A stretch of DNA of 64,000 bases from Telmatactis stephensoni (taxonomy: Eukaryota > Cnidaria > Anthozoa > Actiniaria > Isophelliidae). Where the stretch lies: NCBI GenBank assembly GCA_029948255.1, contig JALIZF010001724.1, forward strand, positions 496,001 to 560,000, read 5' to 3'. Position numbers and translations under genes: made by a program. Positions 24,755 through 34,550 of this stretch are shown here, piece after piece; position 1 is the first letter of the stretch, and every line of letters begins with the position of its first letter. A model generated the notes under the pieces. That model worked only from the letters and a program-made list of their open reading frames with translations, ran no database searches and was not told the DNA's origin.

Positions 24755-24952
24755 AACAATTGGTTGGATATAAACGATGTTCACGTGATTTGCCGAATGC
24801 TTGGTTACAAAGCAAAAACCCAATTGTTGGTATTGAAGGAGAATACAACAAGAACTCTCAGGCTCATGAGTGGCGTGAGATGCAGTGGTAAAGAAAAGCC
24901 GATTGCAGAGTGTTATCGCTACGGATGGTGGAAATCTTCTTGTGGGTATTAA
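24755..24952 (+). pseudogene. B-type SRCR exon remnant
   Basis: Reads [19 protein letters not shown], then RCSGKEKPIAEC and YGWWKSSCGY before a stop. The N-terminal third is absent. An indel lies between the two parts, so the first Cys and the last Cys block are lost. Confidence 0.7.
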
Positions 24953-25017
24953 GATCTGTATACAATATTTCCTAGAAGCATCTACACGTTACACTACATC
25001 GATTGTCCTGGTTGTCC

Positions 25018-25170
25018 ATTGTGAAGGAGAGCATGATTTTGCACATAACAAAGCTGCAAGACTTATAAAAGCACAATGTCTTCCCTTCGAAAGGTAACTA
25101 AAGCGATCGTCACATTAATGAATGCTTCCAGCAAGAATTAAAACAGCGTTTGACATGACGCATTTGTTAA
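25018..25170 (+). repeat. Conserved block shared with 9281-9432
   Basis: Near-identical to the earlier block, including CATAACAAAGCTGCAAGACT and CCCTTCGAAAGGTAACT. It can be read as HCEGEHDFAHNKAARLIKAQ before a possible donor. A function is not evident; it may be an unrecognised exon. Confidence 0.4.
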
Positions 25171-25578
25171 AAAAGCACTTACCAAGGTTGTGAAGGAAAA
25201 GTTCCGAAAAACCTTTCAAACTTCGCAAGGTTTGCAAAAATGTGCTTAGCTCGGCATAGAAATAGAGAACACTTTCCACTGATTCAATGAATTGTATTAC
25301 TGCGGTTTCGAATTGCGAAATCATCCATCACGACAAATAAAGTCCCCGGTACTTCATTTAGGCTCGTGTTCAAACCTCCCGGTCATGTTAACCAGGGATG
25401 ACCGTCAAGAACTCCAGACAAACACTCGAACAGAGAAAACCTACATAGCACTCAGTTGATATTAAATATTCATAAAATCTATTTTATTCTATATTGTCGT
25501 TCTATCTATTGTTTTATGTGTTATTCATTATATTTTTATGAATATGTTACATCAACTGCGTGCCACGTAGGTTCTCCC

Positions 25579-25894
25579 GACACTAGTGAAAAACGTCTGC
25601 GCATGCTCGTAGTCAAGTCTTCGTGCTTTGTAAACTTATGCAAATTTCGCTTTTACGCTTGCCTTCATCAATGGTTTTCACAAAATGTCAAAACTTAAGG
25701 TTATTTCTTGAAACTTAGGGCCAGTATTCACATAATGTCTTCATTAATGTAATATCTTTGTCTTACAAAAGTATACAAGAGAAATTTTATGTATACACCG
25801 AGAACACGAACATTTCATTTCAAGCTAAAACTCACACATTTCTTAAGAAAACATCGTAATATGCACGCATGCGCAGACGTTTTTCACTAGTGTC
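25579..25894. mobile_element. 316-bp MITE with 9-bp TSD (Mutator-like)
   Basis: GACACTAGTGAAAAACGTCT at the left and AGACGTTTTTCACTAGTGTC at the right are perfect inverses. GGTTCTCCC flanks both sides (25570-25578, 25895-25903). A 9-bp target duplication is typical of the Mutator superfamily. No transposase inside. Confidence 0.85.
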
Positions 25895-26121
25895 GGTTCT
25901 CCCCACTTGCACTTGAGCCGGACTAACACAGGAAGCCCGTCAAGAATACAGGAGCGTGGGGAACGCCTGGGCCATATCGAGGAACGCGCGCCCCTGGGCA
26001 TTATTGATGAACACCGTCAAGAATTAATTTTTAAAAAACTGGTACAGTACATACATGGCATTCCTACCAGGGGTTATCAAGTAATATTATTCCGACAGTA
26101 TAAGCCAGTTGAGAATTTAAG

Positions 26122-26264
26122 AATCGTTTCTAATGCGCATGCGATTTTATCCCAAATGTCTCACCTTCTTTTGTTTGATCAAAAACAAAAGAAGGTTTAC
26201 TTGAAACAAAAGGTGAGAAGTTCGGGATCAAATCGCATGCGCATGAAAATGAAAATGATTCTTA
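26122..26264. repeat. Hairpin MITE
   Basis: AGAATCGTTTCTAATGCGCA / TGCGCATG..AATGATTCT arms with TTTTGTTT..AAACAAAA near the centre. It is the better-preserved counterpart of the relic at about 11018-11150. Confidence 0.65.
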
Positions 26265-26384
26265 AACTCTGAACTGGCTTATAATACACTTTAGCTAGCT
26301 TGAAAAAATCACAAATCCAAACTATAGTCATAACTCTAAAAATGTGGGTGTTATATGTTGACCACTAGAACATATTGACCGAGG

Positions 26385-26775
26385 TCATCCATTTTGTTAA
26401 GGATCATCTTCAAGTATCCGAGGTAATCGTTGATCGGACATCCATCGTGCCATCCCAATGTACCAGGAACCTTGGTATCTTGTTTGACAAGCATCCCAAC
26501 ATGAAGTCACACATAAGTAATATCTGTGCGAGCTACCATTGCAATGTCTAACATCAACAAGATCACAGGGACCGCGGAGCACATTGAAAAGTGGGGGGGC
26601 TGTCATTAAAAAGTGGGGGGCTGAAACCTCTCTAATCATTAAATTTTCTTTGTATTTCTCAAAAAGTGGGTGGGCCGCAGCCCCTGGATCAGTAAATACC
26701 TTGACACTGCCACGACTGAGCAACTCGTCCATGACTTTATTACGCCTCTGTCCACATTTGTATGCAAAGATTTCC
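26385..26775 (+). pseudogene. LINE RT fragment, interrupted
   Basis: Plus-frame text around the insertion reads as an RT C-terminal segment: PNVPGTLVS, MKSHISNIC, then after the insertion KYLDTATTEQLVH-type text and a decayed end. It is the same LINE family as 11270. It is interrupted by a 121-bp element. Confidence 0.65.
26566..26686. mobile_element. 121-bp CAGGG-terminal MITE, 5-bp TSD
   Basis: Starts CAGGGACCGCGGAGC, ends GGGCCGCAGCCCCTG. GATCA is duplicated at 26561-26565 and 26687-26691, and removing the insert restores the LINE RT reading. The CAGGG end with a 5-bp target suggests a hAT5-like or related superfamily. Confidence 0.75.
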
Positions 26776-26778
26776 TAA

Positions 26779-26850
26779 AATAAACAAACAAACAAACAAA
26801 TATATGAATACATACATACATACATACATAAATAAATAAATAAAAAAATC
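26779..26850. repeat. AAAC / ATAC / AAAT microsatellites
   Basis: Consecutive short runs directly behind the LINE relic, probably its tail. Confidence 0.8.
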
Positions 26851-27569
26851 CTCACTGCAAGTGTATAAAAATATTTTTTTTATTTTTATTGACTTTGTCT
26901 AATCATTTCTTCTAACAATTTCAGACAGAAAATGTTTTTTAGAAAGATTTTTGTACCAGCACAAGGAGCGTCGCCGAAATTCGCCAAAGCCAAAACTTCA
27001 AAATCGCTTAAGATCACGCGGAGAACCAACCAAAGTGACGAAATGATAGTGCAATCTAATTGATAGATTAAAAATATTCTCAACACTGAAGTCTATTTAT
27101 CACGCATTAGAGTAATTCAATTGTCTGGAATTACTTTTCTGGAGTTTCTATTAAATAAAGCATTTTTATTTTTGGCAATTTGCCACGCTTCCGCCGATCT
27201 TGTTCTTATCCATGATAACTCGCTTTCCAAGATCTTTTAATTGTCCCATAAAATGTTATGGCCGTCCTTTGTTGCGTCTTCCGCCAAAGCAGACGAATGT
27301 GTCTTGGCCATCCTGACGCTTGCCATATGTTCCTTCGTCCTTGTACAATGATTGTCCGGTTTCCCCTATCATTTCGATCATTTAGTCCAGACCCAAGCCT
27401 CTTTTTATCCACTCCGATTCGGTAAAACAGAGTCCAGAAGCATGCGCTACATAAACCAATCAGAAACCGTAAAATGTTGGTGTGACCTGGTTACAAAGTT
27501 ATCGTACAATATGGCTGGTCTTTACCAATAGTTAGAGGAAAGTTTATCTGAATTAAATCATCCAGGGGA

Positions 27570-27848
27570 GCAAGGGTGGCCGAGTGGTTAGACCGCTTGC
27601 CTCACCGCTGTGGTCCCTGGTTCGATTCCCGGACGGGGCACTTCATGTGAGTTGCGTTTGTTAGTTCGTTCTCTCCCTTGCTTCGAGGGTTTTTCTCCGG
27701 GTCCTCCGGTTTTCCTCCCTCCATCAAAAACGAAATGGTGAATTGAGTGATTTATTTGCAAAAAATTCAAGGTAGAGGTAGTGAGTGTGAGAGTATAGTG
27801 TCCCCCAATTAGTGCGCGAGCGCTGTAAGACTAGGACACTTAAATAAA

Positions 27849-27850
<2 letters not shown>
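27570..27850 (+). mobile_element. tRNA-derived SINE
   Basis: TGGCCGAGTGGTTAGACCGC is a box A (D arm) and GGTTCGATTCCC a box B (T arm) at normal tRNA spacing, but the acceptor stem does not pair, so it is not a functional tRNA. A body with TCTCCGGGTCCTCCGGTTTT follows, then a TTTA tail. The empty site at 53836-53846 shows it is an insertion. Confidence 0.8.
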
Positions 27851-28147
<297 letters not shown>

Positions 28148-28469
28148 TCCAGTTATATGGGGCTCATTTCGAAAACAAATTCATCGAAGAAGATAAGTAT
28201 GCCTTCACTTGTACGAAGCACACGTTTTTACCCAAATTGAAGGAAATCCGCCAAGCCCTGTATGACTTGTCAAAAGGCCCTGTAACTAGGTCGCACCCAC
28301 ATTTTACGGTGTCTGTTTCGTGTGCATGGAAGTTCTTCTGGACTCTGGTTTACTGAAGCGGAGCGGGGTAAAAAGAGGCCTGGGTCTGGATTATACGATC
28401 ATCGGGTACAAGTCAAGTGTATGATGTGAGGTCTTTTGACATCCTACAGCAGTTAAAGTGAGACTGTTT

Positions 28470-28523
28470 GGGGAAGTGCATACTATTACCATAGCCAGGA
28501 CGTTGGTGTCACGTGCAAGATGG
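28470..28523 (+). pseudogene. A-exon 3' remnant
   Basis: GGGGAAGTGCATAC..GACGTTGGTGTCACGTGCAAG ends in a GTGAGT donor. The rest of the exon is replaced by the segmental repeat. The same breakpoint occurs at 54180. Confidence 0.75.
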
Positions 28524-28683
28524 GTGAGTTTAAAAGAAAACATGGTTTATTAGTTATTTTTATATCTTTCATTATTTGTGCCATAAGCCTACACATACCC
28601 TAAACACAACATCGTCAGGATTTCAGTGGATTACGTAACATGACAATAATTGTAACAACTTGTCGCTTGTCTTACTTTTGCAG

Positions 28684-28795
28684 TCGCTGCTCCTCAATTT
28701 ACAGTAAGCCCTACATCGGTTGGACTGGCTTACACTGCTGATCTTGTCATTAATCATGCGTCAATGAACGCCAGAGAAAAGACATTAATAAATGG
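28684..28795 (+). pseudogene. L exon, copy 8 (donor lost)
   Basis: Acceptor TTTTGCAG and open reading for most of the exon, with Ser-Met replaced by a TCAATGAACGCCAGAG variant. The expected AAAGTAGGT is AAATGGGGTAG. Confidence 0.65.
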
Positions 28796-28931
28796 GGTAG
28801 AAATGCAACAGGAAAAGCTAAAATGATATGTACTTTAATGATCATAGGTATTGTTGAAATGATTTGTCCCTTTATCAGGTCTTATGAAATATACAAATCA
28901 GTAAAGATATGATATAATAATATGTAACTTC

Positions 28932-29209
28932 ACCCAATTCTGGTCGACTTGAAGTTAGGTACCATGGTGCATGGGGTACTGTATGTGATGACGACTGGGA
29001 CAGCAAAGACGCGGAGGTGGTTTGTTATATGCTTGGATACCCTGGAGTACAGGTTGCCTATCACACAAACTTTAGTCCTGTCAAAGGGATATCATGGTTT
29101 AGAAACCTTGCTTGTGCTGGTACAGAAGTGTCCATTGTCAACTGTTGGCATAGTGGATGGGGCTATGGCTGTGGTCATCACGAGGACGTTGGTGTCACGT
29201 GCAAGATGG
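28932..29209 (+). pseudogene. A-type SRCR exon lacking its 5' end
   Basis: [64 protein letters not shown] and a GTAGGT donor are open. Upstream of CCCAATTCTGG the normal exon start and acceptor are missing, as in the copies at 14627 and 15979. Confidence 0.7.
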
Positions 29210-29366
29210 GTAGGTTTTAAAGACAACATGACTTATTAATTATCTTCATATCTTTCAGTTGTTACATCAGCCTACACATATCATAAACATGCCATCGTCA
29301 GGATTTCAGTGGAGTACGTAACATGACAATAATTATAACATCTTGTTGCTTGTCTTATTTTTGCAG

Positions 29367-29475
29367 TCGCTGCTCCTCAATTTACAGTAACCCCTACATT
29401 GGTTGGACTAGCTTGCACTGCTGATCTTGTCATTAATCATGCTTCGATGAACGCCCAAGAAAAGAAGTTGATAAA
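29367..29475 (+). CDS. L exon, copy 9
   Basis: 109 bp, open, TTTTGCAG acceptor and AAA|GTAGGT donor; one Pro-Thr variant (ACCCCTACA). Confidence 0.7.
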
Positions 29476-29809
29476 GTAGGTCAAAGAAGTTACACCTATT
29501 TATTCACTGTTTATTAGAATAGCTCACTGGGTCAAGCACATTGAAAAACTCTAAGATCTGATATGGGCATGAATGCAGTATACGGACTATACGATTTAAA
29601 ACTACTTTTAAATAGTTTTTTTTTGTTAGTTTATCCGGTCTTATGAAATACAAATTAAATGTTGTAACTATAACTCTTCGCTGACGCGATAACAATCGTT
29701 CCGTGTTACACAACTTCAACGTAGCGCAAATTTGTATCCCAACTTCTAATTAAGGACTAGATTGGCGCGATACATGTTGTTGTTGTTGTTATGCCTTCAT
29801 ACTGGATTA

Positions 29810-30591
29810 CACCTATTTTCAAAATTACGCGACCTTTGCAGACGACACTTGAATGGCTTTTTCAGTGTTTTGACTACCGTCAATCAAATCTCCGACTATT
29901 CCTTCTTCCTGAAGCAAGCTTAAATTTACATCAAAAGTCAGAAAATACTTAAAGCTTAAAGTGCCTATAAAGTCTAGCCAGAAATAATTTCTCTCAAAAG
30001 AACTTGGCCTCTGAAACAAAAATATTTTGAAAAGTGGGTCTTTCAATTCTTTTGACCGAGAAAAAGCGCTGCAAAGTTGGAGAAAAAGCACATTTTGGGC
30101 CTCCTGTGGAAAAATTTGTGAGAACCCTTGGAGACTGAGAACCAGGAATAAAGTTTAATTTAGACGCTACCAGCTCTTAATATCTTTGTATATTGTTGTT
30201 GGTATACACTATATTTAACTTCTGCTACAAATTCTACTACTTTGATATAGCTATTTTCAGCTCTTTCTTTGAGTCTAAATGCCGTGATTCCGGACATTAC
30301 GTCACAATGTGCCTTACATTACGTCACAATGTCAAAGTTTATTATCAACCAAATGAGGTTATTATTAACCAAATTCGTCCCAGCCTTCCAAAGAATGCGG
30401 ATTTTTGTCTGGAGCGATAGCTTTGAACGGACGGATACACTGGAAAAAAACTTACATCTTTGATGTCGCTTTAATTATATTTCCCCAAGATACTCAACTT
30501 TTAAAAAATATACATTTTCGCTAGGGTTTATAGGCACTTTAAAATCCAGACAAGCCATCGCCACTAGGTCGCGTAATTTTGAAATTATGTG
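29810..30591. mobile_element. 782-bp TA-flanked TIR element
   Basis: TA|CACCTATTTTCAAAATTACG at the left and CGTAATTTTGAAATTATGTG|TA at the right. Other units show the empty site GGATTAATGAAAAA. Contains a second element, 29960-30538. No gene. Confidence 0.75.
29960..30538. mobile_element. 579-bp TTAA-flanked TIR element (nested)
   Basis: TTAA|AGTGCCTATAAA and TTTATAGGCACT|TTAA. A TTAA target points to the piggyBac or Kolobok type. It resembles the element at 59785 in its AGTSCCTAT end. No transposase. Confidence 0.75.
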
Positions 30592-31049
30592 TAATGAAAA
30601 AAGAAAAAGACTCATTTTTAATTTTTTGGATTTTTGACCAATTTTCCCAAAAAGCCATTTTTAAAGATTGTCTGATGTCTCAAATATTTAATCTAATAGT
30701 TGGCAGAAAAAATTGTTACCGGTACAAATTTCAAGGATCAAAAACAAATGACTACAAATTTCTCAGAAATGATTGGACAAGGTTTTGATGTAAGAAAACT
30801 CGGCGATTAAAATTCATGCCCAACAAACAAATCAATAGGTACGGGCCACCTTAATCTCTATTTGTACAGATAATTCTGGATATCTGTGTCAATGTCATGT
30901 ACTTCAATATGTGGATACTGTATGTGATAATTAATGAGACGATAAGAACGACGCTTCGATAGTTTGCTTAAGATGTATGAATAGCGTGCATGGATTTTGA
31001 CGCTGGACAAGAATTTGACTTTAGAGAAATAGAAGGAAGAGCATTAGTA

Positions 31050-31185
31050 TGACAATTGGTTAGATATAAACGATGCTCACGTGATTTGCTGAATGCTTGG
31101 TTACAAAGCAAAAACCCAATTGTTGGTATTGAAGGAGACAACAACAAGAACCCTCAGGCTCATGAGTGGTGTGAGATGCAGAGAC
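31050..31185 (+). pseudogene. B-type SRCR exon remnant
   Basis: GATATAAACGATGCTCACGTG..GCTTGGTTACAAAGC and AGTGGTGTGAGATGCAG keep the B core. A TGA replaces the Arg of CRMLGY, and the 3' third is missing. Confidence 0.65.
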
Positions 31186-31550
31186 CAAGGATTTGTGCCA
31201 ATTTACAAGAGCAGTTTATCGGTAGTGGTTCAACTATATGGCAAATTAACCCTTCAGCTTGCATTAAAGCATATTTGAATTCTCACACATGAATTGTTTG
31301 TTCACAATCATTAAAGTGTTGGTTCTATCTATTCATTACATGAATGTGTTGGTAATGGGAAAATTTGGAAAATCTGATATATAGAAAGAAAAAAAAAACA
31401 TGTCCAAAATGAAAAACAATTCAAAACCAACAGGAGCCTTAATTGTACCTAAATGTTTTGTTGCATTTTAGTTTCATTCAAAGTTAAAACTTATGTTTTT
31501 TAAGGACATTGTCAAAAGAATACTGATCAAAACATCAAAAATACTGATCA

Positions 31551-31554
<4 letters not shown>

Positions 31555-31586
<32 letters not shown>

Positions 31587-31740
31587 CTTTATTTGCACAA
31601 ATAATTTTACATTTATTTACAACATACATAAAATAATAATTTTTATACAAATATTTAAATATAGTAAAAAAGAAGAAATATATAGTGTTAGATTGAGGTG
31701 TAGTGCCTAGGGGCTAAGTTAACATAAACGTTTTGCACGG
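31555..31740 (-). repeat. AAC repeat and retroposon 3' tail
   Basis: About 11 CAA/AAC units followed by AACTTTATTTGCACAAAT, the usual look of a LINE 3' end read on the minus strand. No coding part is recognised upstream. Confidence 0.55.
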
Positions 31741-31972
31741 TTAACCCCTAGCATTAAACAATTATCGTTTTACTGTTATTAATGGATTTCCAATGCAAAC
31801 ATATCCAAGCAAACCTTTTCATGCACTCTAGTTATTGAAAAAGTCTCGACGTTTTTTTCAAATGTAGGAATTGTTCTCTTATATGTACTTTTTTCGTGCC
31901 TTCTGCAATCCAGAAATGGTATTTGCATATCCGTAATTGAAATATGGTTGTCTTTCTTTCTTTATCCCACAG

Positions 31973-32287
31973 CTATTCCGCCAGTTCAAGTTCGTTTGGC
32001 TGGAGGAACAAACTCTGGTCGAATTGAGGTCAGGTACCATGGTGTTTGGGGTACTGTGTGTGACGATGGATGGGACAGCAAGGACGCTGAGGTGGTTTGT
32101 CGTATGCTTGGGTACTCTGGAGTACAAAATGCCTTTCACAGAAACTTTAGTCCTGCCAAAGGTATAATATGGTTTAGATACCTTGCCTGTACTGGTACAG
32201 AAGTGTCCATTGTCAACTGTAGTCATAACGGATGGGGAAGTGCATACTGTGGTCATCACGAGGACGTTGGTGCCACGTGCAAGATTG
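31973..32287 (+). CDS. A-type SRCR exon, complete
   Basis: 315 bp, TTTATCCCACAG to ATTG|GTAGGT. Reads [85 protein letters not shown]. All cysteines are kept; the usual GVTC is GATC. Followed by L copy 10. Confidence 0.88.
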
Positions 32288-32464
32288 GTAGGTTTAAAGA
32301 CAACATGACCTATTAATTATCTTCATATCTTTCACTTGTTGTATCAACCTACGCATATCTTATACAAACATCGTGATGATTTTAGTAAATTATGTATGAA
32401 AAGTAACACATATCTTATACAAACATCGTGATGATTTTAGTAAATTATGTATGAAAATAGCTAT

Positions 32465-32519
32465 AACAGCTTGTTGCTGTTGTTGTTGTTGTTGTTGCTG
32501 TTGTTGTTATTGTTGTTTT
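32465..32519. repeat. TTG/CTG microsatellite at a splice acceptor
   Basis: Tandem TTG and CTG units replace the normal TTGCTTGTCTTGCTTTTGCAG tract directly upstream of L copy 10. Confidence 0.85.
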
Positions 32520-32523
32520 GCAG

Positions 32524-32632
32524 TCACTGCTCCTCAATTTACAATAAGCAGTACATCGGTTGGACTGGCTTGCACTGCTGATGTTGTCATTAATCGTTTT
32601 TCAAAAAATGCCAAAGAAAAGAAGTTAATAAG
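32524..32632 (+). CDS. L exon, copy 10 (divergent)
   Basis: 109 bp, reads TAPQFTISSTSVGLACTADV, VINRFSKNAKEKKLIR, donor AG|GTATGT. It lacks the in-frame TAG seen at the donor of other copies and differs at several residues, so it may be closer to the ancestral type. Confidence 0.72.
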
Positions 32633-33228
32633 GTATGTTAAAGTTTTAAACGTGCGACCACGACCACTCTCTTCGATTTAAAAAAAGTCACTTAATGAGC
32701 CGTACGTATTATAGCCGGTAATTTCTCCTTTTTTGGAACTAATTGTTGATACGTATTGTAGTAACGGTAATAATTAGAAATTGGCAACCAGTTAGAGTCA
32801 CTGCACGATATAAACTCAGTCGTGAAATAAAAATCAAATTGAATGTTAGTGTGTAAAACTTCGAAAGGCACAAAAGAAAACTAAGGAAATTAATTGTTTT
32901 AGGGTACTATTTCATTTTTAAATTTTTATTTTAAATTTTTAACATTTCAGATGTAGCCCTAAAAACACAACGTGAAGCCTATCTTTTAGACAAAAACAAA
33001 ATATCCCTATTTCAAAGTCAAGTGTTGCCCAATCCTGATCAAAACAACAAACAATCCGATTTCAGTTAAAAAGAGAAAAAGAAAACAGAATATAGCAAAG
33101 AAATAATAACAACAACATCATCAGCAACAACAACAAAAACATACACAACAGTGTAGCAGTCAGTATGAAATTTTCAAGTAATATTAGGTAAGAAACTCGG
33201 TGCGTCTTCAATGTTTGTTTTCAACGAA

Positions 33229-33553
33229 GAAAGCGATTACCGTTCGTGTGGTGCAAACTTATGTAAAGCATGTTGGCCAAGTGATAATCCAGTACAAAGG
33301 GACCTGGGGAGCAGTCTGTGATGAAAAAACCTATGATATAAACGATGCTCACGTGATCTGTCGAATGCTTGGCTACAAAACAGCTAAAATGCAATTTGGA
33401 ACATTGAAGGAGAGACAACAACAAAAATGCTCTTGTGGAATGTGGGATGCACTGGTAAAGAAAAGTCGATTGCAGAGTGTTCTCACGACGGATGGTGGAA
33501 AGCTTCTTGCTCGTATAAAGATCTTGCTGGTGTGGTTTGTCAGGTAGATAAAG
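33229..33553 (+). pseudogene. B-type SRCR exon with one-base frameshift
   Basis: [39 protein letters not shown] and RMLGYKTAKMQF are in one frame. From ATTGAAGGAGAGACAAC the frame shifts by one, after which KEKSIAEC, DGWWKASC and GVVCQVDKG continue to an AAG|GTAAGA donor. A read error would restore a full exon. Confidence 0.75.
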
Positions 33554-33624
33554 GTAAGAATTAAAAATATTAAACAGATATTGTTAAACTGTTGTTAATG
33601 GATTCTCAACACAAGCAAATATAA

Positions 33625-33761
33625 GGGCCTGATTGTATGAACCGGGCTGGCTCGGTTAAGCGGGCTGACTTCTTTTGTTTTGTGGCCCCAAGGGAAAACA
33701 AAAAACAAAAGAACTCAGCCGGCTATATAACCGGGCCAGCCCGGTTCATATAATCAGGCCC
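33625..33761. mobile_element. 137-bp TAA-flanked hairpin MITE
   Basis: GGGCCTGATTGTATGAACCG is mirrored by CGGTTCATATAATCAGGCCC, with TAA on both sides. The 3-bp TAA target fits PIF/Harbinger MITEs. Confidence 0.85.
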
Positions 33762-33969
33762 TAAGAAAGTTTAGTTTACTTTTTTATTCTTTTCATTGAA
33801 AACTTGTAAAAGTGTTTAAAATGGCATGGAGCAACAGTTGTGTTTTATATGTACTTTTTTATTTTCTGTGATTTAGAAAATGATATTTCCCTATCCGATT
33901 TTCTGTGATTTAGAAAATGATATTTCCCTATCCGTAATTAAAATATGATTCGCTTTCTTTATGTAAAAG

Positions 33970-34284
33970 CTCTGCCGCCAGTTCAAGTTCGTTTAAATGG
34001 AGGAACGAATTCGGGTCGACTTGAGGTCAGGTACCATGGAGTGTGGGGTACTGTGTGCAACGAACGATGGGACAGCAGGGACGCTGAGGTGGTTTGTCGT
34101 ATGCTTGGGTACTCTGGAGTACAAGTTGCCAAACACACAAACTTTAGTCCTGTGAAAGGAATAATATGGTTTAGATACCTTGCTTGTACTGGTACAGAAA
34201 TGTCCATTGCCAAGTGCAGTCATGGTGGATGGGGACATGTAAATTGTGACCATACCGAAGACGTTGGTGTCACGTGCAAGATTG
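33970..34284 (+). CDS. A-type SRCR exon, complete
   Basis: 315 bp ending ATTG|GTAGGT. Reads [77 protein letters not shown]. The acceptor is weaker than in sister exons (TTTATGTAAAAG instead of TTTATCCCACAG), so its use is uncertain although the reading is intact. Confidence 0.82.
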
Positions 34285-34441
34285 GTAGGTCTTAAAGATA
34301 ACATGACTTATTAATTATTTTCATATTTTTCAGTTGTTACATCAACCTACACATATCGTAAACATACCATCGTGAGGATTTTAGTGAATTATGTAACATG
34401 ACAATAATTGTAACAGCTTGTTGCTTGTTTTACTTTTGCAG

Positions 34442-34550
34442 TCTCTGCTCCACAATTTACAGTAAGCAGTACATCGGTTGGACTGGCTTGCACTGCTGAT
34501 CTTGTCATCAATCATGCTTCCAAAAACCCCAAAGAGAAGAATTTAATAAA
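34442..34550 (+). CDS. L exon, copy 11 (divergent)
   Basis: 109 bp, SAPQFTVSSTSVGLACTADL, VINHASKNPKEKNLIK, donor AA|GTATGT. Like copy 10 it has no immediate TAG. Confidence 0.72.

Noticed and set aside
25907..26272. 121-residue plus-strand frame
   Set aside because: Crosses a hairpin MITE and has no recognisable motif or splice context.
27574..27645. tRNA gene
   Set aside because: Boxes A and B are present but the acceptor stem does not pair, and a SINE body and TTTA tail follow.
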